This document shows, one piece after another, positions 23,695 through 32,915 of a stretch of DNA of 64,000 bases (position 1 is its first letter; each line of letters begins with the position of its first letter). Origin of the DNA: Alisma plantago-aquatica (taxonomy: Eukaryota; Streptophyta; Magnoliopsida; Alismatales; Alismataceae); contig OY856411.1 in assembly GCA_963693085.1 (NCBI GenBank), positions 118,643,767 through 118,707,766 of the forward strand. The letters are read 5' to 3'. Both the position numbers and the translations under genes were made by a program. The notes beneath the pieces are model-generated. The model was not told the DNA's origin. It ran no database searches and saw only the letters and a program-made list of their open reading frames with translations.

Positions 23695-24036
23695 TTGATC
23701 CTGTTTCAATGTTTCAATTTAGGCACTAATTATATGTATGAGTGTGCATATGTGATCCTATTTGAAGGGGATGACTTATCTAAATGTGGTGTTTAGCTAG
23801 GGAAGATCTAACGCTTGATTTACATGAAATCTAAGTACTTGTACATTATATATTTGTACAAGTTTTTACAAAGCGATTACATTTCATGAAAATATAAATA
23901 TGTAAGCGTATGGATTTCCCTAGTACTTTGTCATCCACCTTGTTCCTGCACACTCAAGTAGCTCATTAGATCAATAAGAATGAAATGTTTTTCATAATCA
24001 AAACAAAGGGATTTATAGATGTCCATTTAGCCAACA

Positions 24037-24350
24037 ATCTCCCCCTTTTTGAAGATGACAAACATTTCCAAAATATAAATGAAGGAAATATAAAACATAT
24101 GAGTTTCATACCTTACGATTACCTTTTTTAGCTTTTTCTCTTGCTTATAAAATGTGTGCTTATTATTCCCCATGAATTATGGAACATGAAATCTAATTCT
24201 CTAGGGAATATAGCAACTTTCAATGTGAAGCCAAGAGTTTGTTTATGAAACTCATTGATTGAGTTTTGCATAAATACTAAGTTTTATATTTATTTCTCCC
24301 CCTTTGTCATTTCAAAAAGATATCCATTTAAGAAAAACTCCCCCTTAATT
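24037..24350 (-). other. Polypurine tract plus two further PPT-like tracts, copy 1
   Basis: The functional tract (minus strand AAAAAGGGGGAGAT) ends at the 3' LTR boundary at 24037. Two similar tracts follow upstream in element direction: AAAGGGGGAGAAA near 24295-24308 and AAGGGGGAGTTTTT near 24338-24350. Sireviruses are known for repeated tracts here. The same trio is in copy 2 at about 47390-47404, 47651-47664 and 47693-47706. Confidence 0.8.
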
Positions 24351-24420
24351 AGATGTCCCATTAAATCCAATGAAAAAGATGTCCATTAAAAGCCAAAATG
24401 ATGCAAGTAAAAGTTTTTGT

Positions 24421-27400
24421 TTAAGAAGCACAAATATCAAAGAAAACATCTTCCAAAGGAGTGATAAGCAATTGCTTCCTAATTTTGTTAAATTGGTCTA
24501 GTGGAAGCGGTTTTGTAAAAATATCAGCCAATTGATCTTCCGTATCAACATGATGAAGGGAAACATGATTCTTGGAGATATGATCCCTCAAAAAGTGATG
24601 ACGAATTTCAATATGTTTAGCTCGGCTGTGTAAAATAGGATTGTGTGCTAAGTTTATAGCGCTCGTGTTGTCACAAAAAATAGGCGTAGATGAAAGAGTA
24701 AAACCATAATCGTTTAACACTTGCTGCATATAAAGCACTTGAGCACAACAAGATCCAGCTGCCATATATTCAACTTCAGTTGTAGATAGGGCAACCGTAT
24801 TTTGTTTCTTGCTAAACCAAGATACTAAAGCTCTTCCTAACAAGAAACATCCACCACTAGTACTCTTGCGATCAAGTCGACAACCAACATAATCCACATC
24901 AGTATAGGCTTTAAAATCCAAGGATTGTCCTTTTGGATACCATAAACCAAAACAGGTAGTGCCGGCTAAGTAACGAAGAATTCGTTTAACTGCTAGAAAA
25001 TGAGAGTGCATAGGTTGTGATTGAAATTGAGCACAAAGACCAACGGAAAACATAATGTCCGGTCTAGAAGCAATTAAGTAAAGCAAACTACCAATCATGG
25101 CTCTATATAAGGAATCATCAATAGGTTCCCCATTTTCATCCTTATCAATTTTAATAGAAGTAGCCATAGGAGTAGTAGCATGTTTGCACTGATCCATCCC
25201 AAAACGTTTTAAAAGTTCTTTAGTATACTTTTCTTGGCTTATAAAGATTCTGGCAGGTGTTTGCTTAATTTGGAAACCAAGAAAGAAAGTTAGTTCACCC
25301 ATGAGACTCATTTCAAATTCTTTTTGCATAATGTCACTGAATTGTGTGCACAATGAATCATTAGAGGCTCCAAAAATAATGTCATCAACATATATTTGCA
25401 CAACTAGGAAATCAGTATATGTTTTGAAAAATAAAGTAGAATCTGAACTTCCAATAGAAAAACCATTATCAAAAAGATATGTCTTGAGCCTTTCATACCA
25501 ATTCCTAGGTGCTTGTTTTAAACCATAAAGTGCTTTCTTAAGTTTATAAACATAGTCACCTTTTTCCGGTATTTCAAATTCGGGTGGTTGGGCAACATAT
25601 ACTTCTTCTTGAATGATGCCATTTAGAAATGCACTTTTTACATCCATTTGGTAGAGTTTGATGTTTTTATGTGCAGCAATAGCTAGTAACATTCTAATAG
25701 CTTCAAGTATAGCTACTGGTGCATACGTTTCATCAAAATCTATTCCTTCTTGTTGATTATATCCTTGTGCTACTAACCGAGCTTTATTCCTTATTACTTC
25801 TCCTACCTCATTTAACTTATTCCTAAAAACCCATTTAGTTCCAATGACGGTTTTATCTTGTGGTTTAGGAACTAAATCCCATACATCATTTTTAGTGAAT
25901 TGATTCAACTCTTCTTGCATGGCTATTATCCAATAATCATCTTTAAGAGCTTCAGATATCTTCTTAGGTTCAATGATAGAAACAAAGGCCATGTTTGCAA
26001 CATATTTGAAGGAAGACCGAGTTTTGAATTTATCATTAGGATTTCCAATAATTAGTTCTTGAGGATGATCCTTAATAAGCCTAGGTGTAGGTTGTGATTC
26101 ATCTTGGTGAGTGGTTGTAGTAACTTTCTCACTATCATTTGGTATGTTTAAATTTTCGAATTGATTAGTGAGATCTATGATTTCTAGATTTTCAGATTTT
26201 GGTTCTTCATGAAAAGAAACATGAATAGATTCCTCAACTTTTCTAGAGATAGTGTTATATACTCTAAATGCTTTGCTAGAAGTGGAATATCCCAAAAAGA
26301 ATGCTTTGTGTGATTTAGAGTCAAACTTATCTCTATCATCTTTGGTATTTAAGATATAGCATGTGGAACCAAAGGTATGAAAATAGTCAACTCTAGGTTT
26401 CTTAGAATGTATTATTTCATATGGAGTTTTCTTCAAATGAGAGTGAACAGTTACTCTATTTAATACATACCATGCAGTGTTTACAGCTTCAGCCCAAAAG
26501 GATTTGGGTGTGTTGTGTTCGAGCATCATAGTTCTAGCCATTTCTTGTAGTGATCGATTTTTCCTTTCAACTATACCATTTTGTTGTGGAGTGCGTGGAG
26601 CAGAAAAATTGTGAGTGTACCCTTGAGATGTACAAAATTCCTCAAATTTATGATTTTCAAATTCTCCACCATGATCGCTTCTAATGGTACATATTTTGCT
26701 TTGTAATAGATTTTCAATCTTGGAACAAAATTGTATAAAAACATGAATAGTATCATCTTTGGTTGCAGTAAAATGTACCCATGTATATCTACTATAATCA
26801 TCAACGATAACAAAATAGTATCTTTTGCCACCAATAGATTGTGTCCTCATGGGTCCAAATAAATCCATATGAATTAATTCTAAAGATCTACTTGTGCTAA
26901 GTACAGGTTTAGGTTTAAAAGAGGTTTTTGTTTGCTTTCCCATTGTACATGGTTCACAATTTTCAACTTGATCAAAAGATAAAGCAGGCAATCCACGAAC
27001 AAGATCATATTTCACTAACTTTTTAATAACATGTGAACTAGCATGTCCTAGCTTTTTATGCCATAGTTGTAAGGTATTTTCATTTGCAAGCAAGCATTTT
27101 CCCACTACAGATTTCATAGAGTTAGGTTTAAGAATATAAATATTTCCAACTCTATTTCCTTCATAAACAACATTTGTAGTGTTTTCTATTAATAACTTGC
27201 AACAGGTTTTGTTAAATAAAACATCATAACCACTATCACATAATTGACTAACACTTATCAAATTATGGTGCAAACCATCTACAAGTAGAACATTCTTTAT
27301 TTTGAGGTTTGTACCAACATTACCTATTCCAACGATTTTGCCTTTACCATTGTCTCCAAAGGTGACTGTGCCACTTTTCTTTTCTTCAAAGGTTTGAAAT

Positions 27401-27510
27401 GCATCCTTGTTCCCGGTCATATGTTTGGAACATCCACTGTCAACCACCCATTCCTGCATGAAAATGTAGATTTTGGTACCCATGTGATGGTCCGATATGG
27501 TTAGAACCAT
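24421..27510 (-). CDS. Pol polyprotein (protease, integrase, RT, RNase H), Sirevirus-like copy 1
   Basis: An uninterrupted 1029-codon frame. Protease: DSG at residues 24-26. Integrase: zinc-binding H151, H156, C185, C188; catalytic D216, D279 and E315, a D-35-E spacing. [13 protein letters not shown] at 621-631 and YVDD at 707-710. RNase H: D871, E914 and D947 in the expected order. The protein would process Gag-Pol, reverse-transcribe element RNA and insert the cDNA. Compared with copy 2 some conserved small residues have changed (TDVDYVG for TDADYAG; TEVEYMA for TEAEYMA; PVAI for PVAR), so activity may be reduced although the frame is open. Its first Met (27510) is one base out of phase with gag, across a 400-nt spacer. 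How it is translated is unclear. The alternative start aligned with copy 2 is ten codons in, at 27483. Confidence 0.93.
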   Translation of the reverse strand: MVLTISDHHMGTKIYIFMQEWVVDSGCSKHMTGNKDAFQTFEEKKSGTVTFGDNGKGKIVGIGNVGTNLKIKNVLLVDGLHHNLISVSQLCDSGYDVLFNKTCCKLLIENTTNVVYEGNRVGNIYILKPNSMKSVVGKCLLANENTLQLWHKKLGHASSHVIKKLVKYDLVRGLPALSFDQVENCEPCTMGKQTKTSFKPKPVLSTSRSLELIHMDLFGPMRTQSIGGKRYYFVIVDDYSRYTWVHFTATKDDTIHVFIQFCSKIENLLQSKICTIRSDHGGEFENHKFEEFCTSQGYTHNFSAPRTPQQNGIVERKNRSLQEMARTMMLEHNTPKSFWAEAVNTAWYVLNRVTVHSHLKKTPYEIIHSKKPRVDYFHTFGSTCYILNTKDDRDKFDSKSHKAFFLGYSTSSKAFRVYNTISRKVEESIHVSFHEEPKSENLEIIDLTNQFENLNIPNDSEKVTTTTHQDESQPTPRLIKDHPQELIIGNPNDKFKTRSSFKYVANMAFVSIIEPKKISEALKDDYWIIAMQEELNQFTKNDVWDLVPKPQDKTVIGTKWVFRNKLNEVGEVIRNKARLVAQGYNQQEGIDFDETYAPVAILEAIRMLLAIAAHKNIKLYQMDVKSAFLNGIIQEEVYVAQPPEFEIPEKGDYVYKLKKALYGLKQAPRNWYERLKTYLFDNGFSIGSSDSTLFFKTYTDFLVVQIYVDDIIFGASNDSLCTQFSDIMQKEFEMSLMGELTFFLGFQIKQTPARIFISQEKYTKELLKRFGMDQCKHATTPMATSIKIDKDENGEPIDDSLYRAMIGSLLYLIASRPDIMFSVGLCAQFQSQPMHSHFLAVKRILRYLAGTTCFGLWYPKGQSLDFKAYTDVDYVGCRLDRKSTSGGCFLLGRALVSWFSKKQNTVALSTTEVEYMAAGSCCAQVLYMQQVLNDYGFTLSSTPIFCDNTSAINLAHNPILHSRAKHIEIRHHFLRDHISKNHVSLHHVDTEDQLADIFTKPLPLDQFNKIRKQLLITPLEDVFFDICAS

Positions 27511-27550
27511 TTAAGTATAGATTGTATAAAGATTCTGTTTCAGAAGTCCA

Positions 27551-27775
27551 GTCGGTCGACAATTGTTCGACCGACATCTTTCTCGGTTGACAAATTGTCG
27601 AACGAGAAGGTTACTGTATTACAAACAAAGAAACACAGAAATTCAGCTCGGTTGACCAATTTTCGACCGAAATAGTTGCTGTTTAGTTGTTGTAGATTTT
27701 GATTTGTTACAGACAACCAGTCGGTCGACAAAAGTTCAACCGATTTATTGTTCGGTCGACAATACTTCGACCGAC
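27551..27775. repeat. Gag-pol spacer palindrome cluster, copy 1 (five units)
   Basis: Five inverted repeats of the TCGGTCGA / TCGACCGA type, all with exactly 7-nt spacers. Units 2, 3 and 4 carry point changes (TCGGTTGA, TCGAACGA, TCAACCGA). The core is the same as in the LTR cluster. Confidence 0.93.
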
Positions 27776-27839
27776 TAAGTGTCTGTTTCAGTACAACAGT
27801 TCAGAAAATTCACAATATGCATAAAACCTTTTGTTAAAT

Positions 27840-27890
27840 TTGAGATAAGACAATATAAATTGCAAAATGGAGCATTTAATCATATCTCAA
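27840..27890 (-). other. Stem-loop just after the gag stop, copy 1
   Basis: Arms TTGAGATA (27890-27883 on minus) and TATCTCAA (27847-27840) enclose about 35 nt and begin 20 nt after the gag stop codon. Conserved with longer arms in copy 2. Confidence 0.65.
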
Positions 27891-27910
27891 CTAAATTTCA
27901 TTTGACTCTA

Positions 27911-29623
27911 CTAAGTTTGGGGTTTTGGGACCCAAACTAAGTCGGAATCCTTAGTCTTATAAGGGCATGAAAATGAATAGTGTCCAATACGTAGACAAAA
28001 ATGACAAGTAATAGAATCAACTTCATTTCTCTTTCTAGCCATTGTGTTCTTAGGTACAAACATAGTCTGAGTTCTTCTGGGTTGATTTTTCTTTGGAGCA
28101 TATCCCAAACCTTTTCTTCCATTGAAAACAATACCAACGCTTAGAATGTTATCAAGAATATCTTTTCTTCTTAACTCATAAAGTTCTCTTTGTAGCTTAG
28201 CAATGTCATTCATCTTCTTGTGTAAATCTTTTCTTGCTTGATCTAAATCAGATAATAATGAATCTCTTTCTTTTGCAACATTGTCATAGTCTAGATGGTT
28301 ACACAAAATAGGTTGAGTATGAACATCTTTTAATTTTGCTAACAATTCAGTCTTTCCTTTAGAAATAAGATCAACATTTGTTTCTAAAGTGAGTAGCTTT
28401 CTAGTGCAATCATCTAAAGATGTTTTTAAAGACAAATTCTCAAGATTAATGTTGTTCTTTTCAGAAGAAAGATTATCTAATTTAGCACATAGCTCATCAT
28501 TTGATTTGATAACCTTCTTTAGTTTCTTCTTGACATCAACATACTTATCATGAGTTTCTTGTAGACTAGTAATTAACTCTTCTTTAGGAAGATCAAGTAG
28601 GCTTACCTCTTGAGAGTTTTCATCATCTTCCCTTGCCATTAGACATTCCACCTTTTCTTCTCCGCTTTCACTGTCACTTGACTCCTCCCATGCAGCTTTA
28701 TAGGCTTTTTCTCCCTTCTTCTTGTGTGAGCTTTTCTTTCCTTTCTTTGCTTTAGGACATTCATTTTTGAGATGTCCTTTCTTCCCACATTCAAAGCACC
28801 TAGGAGGAGAAGAAGAAGAACTAGAAATTTTGTTAGATTTAAACCTTTTGTATTTCTTACCGTTGACAATCAAGGCTTCTTCTCCTTCTTCTTCACTTGA
28901 CTCCTCACTTTCTGGTGTGATGATCTTTGAAGCTTTTAGAGCCACATCCTTCTTCTTTCCTTGCTGATGTTCACGTGCTATTCTTTCTTCCTCTTCTAGG
29001 GTTGCTTCATGAGCTTCTAGGTTGCCAATAAGTTGCTCCATTTTTAGTCGAGTGAGGTCATTAGCTTCTTCAATGGCTGTCACCTTTGGCTTATATTTAG
29101 GAGGAAGTGATCGAAGGATTTTTGATACCTGATCTTCTTCAAGGACAGGTTTTCCTAGGGCATTTAAACCATTAACAATAGAAGAGAATTTTGCAAACAT
29201 TTCACTAATAGATTCATTAGGATCCATACGAAAGTGTTCAAACTTTTGTTTAAGCATGCTAATTTTGGAATTTTTGACTTGGACTGTACCTTCATAAGTT
29301 ATGGACAGTCTATGCCAAATATCATAGGCTGTGTCACAGTTAGATATCCTATTAAATTCTCCTACTGAAATTGAACAATATAAAATGCTTACAGCTTTAG
29401 CATTCATTTGAGCCATCTTTACCGTATTTGCATCCCATTCCACAAATTGAGTTTGAGGAAGCTCATATGGGGTTGACACCATCCTCCATAGGTCCCAATT
29501 GATTCCTTGGAAGTAGAACTGCATTCTTCTCTTCCAATATTGGTAGTTTGTTCCATCGAACGCTGGAGGTCTAGCAACAAGTGTCCCTTCAAGGTTAAGG
29601 TTGTTGAGCACTCCGTCACCCAT
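27911..29623 (-). CDS. Gag polyprotein, Sirevirus-like copy 1
   Basis: An open 570-codon frame. The N-terminal part (residues 1-210) is the UBN2/DUF4219-type copia Gag domain, with FDGTNYQYWKRRM at 22-34. An acidic, Ser/Glu-rich stretch (about 235-250) precedes a CCHC knuckle, C276-C279-H284-C289. A long helical, heptad-rich segment (about 345-485) suggests a coiled coil. A second CCHC, C540-C543-H548-C553, lies near the end. Gag forms the virus-like particle and binds the RNA. The start lies 47 nt after the 5' LTR. The frame ends at WVPKPQT, next to a second TAG. It is intact relative to copy 2 (567 residues), with small length differences around the acidic and Ser-rich segments. Confidence 0.93.
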   Translation of the reverse strand: MGDGVLNNLNLEGTLVARPPAFDGTNYQYWKRRMQFYFQGINWDLWRMVSTPYELPQTQFVEWDANTVKMAQMNAKAVSILYCSISVGEFNRISNCDTAYDIWHRLSITYEGTVQVKNSKISMLKQKFEHFRMDPNESISEMFAKFSSIVNGLNALGKPVLEEDQVSKILRSLPPKYKPKVTAIEEANDLTRLKMEQLIGNLEAHEATLEEEERIAREHQQGKKKDVALKASKIITPESEESSEEEGEEALIVNGKKYKRFKSNKISSSSSSPPRCFECGKKGHLKNECPKAKKGKKSSHKKKGEKAYKAAWEESSDSESGEEKVECLMAREDDENSQEVSLLDLPKEELITSLQETHDKYVDVKKKLKKVIKSNDELCAKLDNLSSEKNNINLENLSLKTSLDDCTRKLLTLETNVDLISKGKTELLAKLKDVHTQPILCNHLDYDNVAKERDSLLSDLDQARKDLHKKMNDIAKLQRELYELRRKDILDNILSVGIVFNGRKGLGYAPKKNQPRRTQTMFVPKNTMARKRNEVDSITCHFCLRIGHYSFSCPYKTKDSDLVWVPKPQT

Positions 29624-29656
29624 TCTTCAAGACCTTGTTAGGGTTCCTTGAAGCCT

Positions 29657-29668
29657 GCTCTGATACCA
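29657..29668 (-). other. tRNA-Met primer-binding site, Sirevirus-like copy 1
   Basis: Plus-strand gctctgatacca is the exact reverse complement of TGGTATCAGAGC, two bases from the 5' LTR at 29671. Confidence 0.92.
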
Positions 29669-29670
29669 AT

Positions 29671-31090
29671 TGAAAAACACTAGAGGGGGGTGAATAGAGT
29701 TTTAAAACAATTTTCACAATTTATTGAACTCAAACAACCACAATTGTTATTGGAAGAAGGAGACAGGTGTTTAGAGTGGTTCCAACTTTAGCAAATACTA
29801 AAGTTGTCAGTCCACTACCCGGTTTCTTACCCAACCAGGATTTTGAAAGTATATATTTTATTACCTTCACAAGGATTTATACAAAATACAATACTTTCTT
29901 TTACACCCCTTGAACAGCCTTCACTCGAAGTAGATGTACCAACTTGAGGTAGCCTTCTTGAAGTAACTCCAAGCTCCCCCTTGAAGTAGCCTTCCTCTCT
30001 AGAAGTAACCTCCCGTTGCACCAGCCTTCTTGAAGTAGCTCAAGGTCTCCTTCTTCACCAAGAAGATCTCCACCCTCTCCAATCCGCAGCCTCCAACCTA
30101 GGAGTAGAAAGGAGAGTACAAACAATAATAGAGAACAAGAAAGGAAAAGGAAATTACAACTTATCCTTTTGTAGCACAAGGCTTGATTTGCCTAGATCAA
30201 GTGTATAGATCTCCTAACCAAAGTGTATGGAATTGTAATTGCAGTGGGTAGGAGATGCTAGCCTATAGGACACGAATTATGAGCTAAGGAAGGAAGTAGC
30301 CAATTGTCACAATGCTCAATTTGCTCACAAACAGATTGCTCAAAGTATGCTCAAGGATTTCTCAAGTGTAACAAGTGAGTTTGTGTGTCCTATGGATTGT
30401 CCTATTTATAGGAATGGCCTAAGGATGCTTAAGGACGTTCTAGACAACTTCTAGGGGTTTCTAAGTGCTTTACTAGCCATTAGGTACAAGTTTGTTGCTT
30501 TAGCAACGACTAATTAATTTACTCTGCAGTTGCTGTCAGAGTTTATCTCGGTCGAGGAATGGTCGACCGAGACACCTACTCGGTCGAACTCTTGTCGACC
30601 GAAAGGCTCTCTGAATCAAGTGTTTTGCAACGTTTATCTCCAACTGCCAACTACCTTTTCAGTGGTGTCTAACGACTACTTTGGATCTTTCTCGGTCGAG
30701 AAGATTGTCGACCGAGAGTGTCTCGGTCGAGGAGTTGGTCGACCGAGATTGATCCTGTTTCAATGTTTCAATTTAGGCACTAATTATATGTATGAGTGTG
30801 CATATGTGATCCTATTTGAAGGGGATGACTTATCTAAATGTGGTGTTTAGCTAGGGAAGATCTAACGCTTGATTTACATGAAATCTAAGTACTTGTACAT
30901 TATATATTTGTACAAGTTTTTACAAAGCGATTCCATTTCATGAAAATATAAATATGTAAGCGTATGGATTTCCCTAGTACTTTGTCATCCACCTTGTTCC
31001 TGCACACTCAAGTAGCTCGTTAGATCAATAAGAATGAAATGTTTGTCATAATCAAAACAAAGGGATTTATAGATGTCCATTTAGCCAACA
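29671..31090 (-). repeat. 5' LTR of Sirevirus-like copy 1
   Basis: Partner of 22616-24036. The TATA box is at 30401-30412 and the four-unit palindrome cluster at 30546-30748. The repeated small frames it shares with the other LTR are LTR sequence, not a duplicated gene. Confidence 0.95.
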
Positions 31091-31095
31091 ATGCT

Positions 31096-32902
31096 TATTT
31101 CCTCTTGTTATGGGGGTGAGAGATAGAACAGTACGCATGCCATACACCAAGGATAAAAGATGATGTGAGTTCGAACGTTGCTATGAGGAATGAGGATATA
31201 TAAGATAACATACCCTGGTAAATTAAATGATACATGGATGGTTTGCAAATGCTAAAGAGAAATAATGTAGTTATGTTATAAGGATGTTTTTAGCATGAGC
31301 TATGTGTTATACCAGGTTGAGTTCAAAAAAAAAACAAAGGAATAAGCTCAGAATGTTCTAGATGAAGAAGGACTTAGGGCTAAGATGAGATAATAAGTGA
31401 CATACAAGAAGGTGTATGCCGTCAATGTTACCTTATACCTAAGGATGTGAAGTGGTAATGGATGTTCTGATTGAGTTATAGCTGCTTAGTTTGGCTAGAA
31501 GTGTTTGTTTGGCTACCCTAAGTTTGGAAAGGAGAGGTGTTTGGATAACACTAAGATGTAACAAGATACGTTGAAAAGTTAAGGGTTGTTTGGTTAGCCA
31601 ATCTAGTTCGTAATACAATGAAAGAATGGTGGTAGAACCTCATATGCACTTCTTTGGAAAAAGAAGGTGATGAAACCCCGATAGAATGGTTTAGGGTTTT
31701 TTAGGTTTTGATCTTGAAGAATAATGGCATACATGGGATCGTGATTTTAAGATCACCATACACCGTACCACGAGGATACTAAGTGACAGTGGTACTGTAG
31801 ATACCTAAGATAAAGTTGCATGTGGTATATGGCCATGCAAGCAGAGGATAATGGATGAACACCAGTAACCCAGTACATTGATATAAAGGATAAAGAGTCC
31901 CCGAAAGAGAAAGGGAGTTCATCACTATGGATGTTGTAAGTCTCCCCTGGACCAAGGGAGGTCGAAATGAAATATGGGTTATGGTAGATCGCCTTACCTA
32001 GATGACATGAGAAAGAAAGAGTTCTGTTAAGAGACAGATTTGGTTGAGCTACTCATGATAGAGATGGTTCAATTACACCATGAAGCGAGTTCCAAGGTTC
32101 TTGAGTTTGACCTAAAGGTTTCCTTCCAAAAGGTGGAAGTAGGTACATGAAGAACTCGATGTTAGTACAGTTTATCACCCCTAACTAATGGTTAGTATGA
32201 TCCAGACTAATGGGTCTGATGAGATCATATGTGCTCATTCGGGGTGATAGCTAGAGACTTTTCTTGTCCTATGCAAGATGTGAAGTTAACCACCATAGCC
32301 AATATTGGGATTCAAAGAAGCTCTGTAAGAGAGGTTTTGTCGGTCACCACTTCAGTAAGGTGATGTTGGTGAAAGGACTACAGTGTGTGTAGATGAAGTC
32401 TCTTTGATTGGGCAAGGGCTGAAAGGAGCCTAGAAATAATGAGAGTCGTGAGCAGATGCAAAGTAGACTGACATACAAGTTCACTCTGGGAGAATATGTG
32501 AAAATCTGACCCATCTAAGTTATAGCTAAGAGTGTTGAGTCCCCGATGCATGGGTTCTTTTGATATGGTTTGATGGAAAAGGTTAAGTTTGATCTTACCC
32601 CTCAGGATAAAGTAATGTGTGATGAGTTCCATGTGTCCAATTTAGAGCACTATGTGAGGTACCCAGATCATGTGCAAACAATGAACCTAGTGAGCCCCAA
32701 GGGAGGCTGAAATGGCCTGAGTCACCTATGTAGTTTATAGATGCCAGGATGAAAGGACTCAGAGAAAAGAATATGTGATGATAAAGGTTCTTTGGAAGCT
32801 CCATGAGTACGGTAAAGCCACATAGGGCCCAATGATGGACATGGAAAAGTCTTATCCTAAATTGTTTGTTTGATTGTTGAATTTTGAGGACAAAATTCCT
32901 AT
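31096..32902 (+). pseudogene. Inner Ty3 pol remnant (integrase and C-terminal region)
   Basis: Short readable blocks in changing frames mark Ty3 integrase. Near 31925 a stretch reads ITMDVVSLPWTKGG then IWVMVDRLT, the segment around the first catalytic Asp. Near 32160 VSTVYHP matches the region around the second Asp and the following motif. About 32595-32670 reads CDEFHVSNLEHYVRYPDHV, and about 32738-32815 IDARMKGLREKNM then, one frame on, MIKVLWKLHEYGKA, the pol tail near the chromodomain position in Tekay/Del-type elements. Stops and frameshifts occur every few dozen codons. RT and RNase H were not found in either half, so they were probably deleted. No protein could be made. Confidence 0.7.
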
Positions 32903-32915
32903 AAGGAGGAGAGGA
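32903..32915 (+). other. Polypurine tract of the inner Ty3 element
   Basis: AAGGAGGAGAGGA directly before the 3' LTR start TGTTATAACC, after the conserved tttgaggacaaaattc end of pol. Confidence 0.85.

Larger units (their letters stand above)
22616..24036 (-). repeat. 3' LTR of Sirevirus-like copy 1
   Basis: Near-identical partner of 29671-31090. From high to low coordinate (element direction) it holds the palindrome cluster (23694-23492), the TATA box (23358-23347) and a run of GAAGTAG-CTTC-type repeats (about 23000-22855). Confidence 0.95.
22616..31090 (-). mobile_element. Sirevirus-like Ty1/copia element, copy 1, structurally complete
   Basis: An 8475-bp element with atgct at 22611-22615 and 31091-31095. 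LTRs are 22616-24036 (3' LTR, 1421 bp) and 29671-31090 (5' LTR, 1420 bp), TGTTGGC...TTTTTCA on the minus strand. They differ at roughly 20 positions by eye (about 1.5%). The order on the minus strand is 5' LTR, primer site, gag, palindrome-rich spacer, pol, repeated polypurine tracts, 3' LTR. SIRE-lineage features are a large two-zinc-knuckle Gag, the RT stretch around [12 protein letters not shown], multiple polypurine tracts and U3 palindromes. There is no envelope-like ORF: only 384 bp separate pol from the 3' LTR. Confidence 0.95.

Noticed and set aside
23476..23796. A 106-codon plus-strand frame, repeated almost exactly at 30530-30850, looks like a conserved duplicated gene.
   Set aside because: Both copies lie inside the LTR pair, antisense to the element and across the palindrome array. 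Their similarity follows from LTR identity.
24037..24420. A possible envelope-like ORF after pol, as in some Sireviruses.
   Set aside because: Only 384 bp with stops in all minus-strand frames; it contains polypurine tracts instead.
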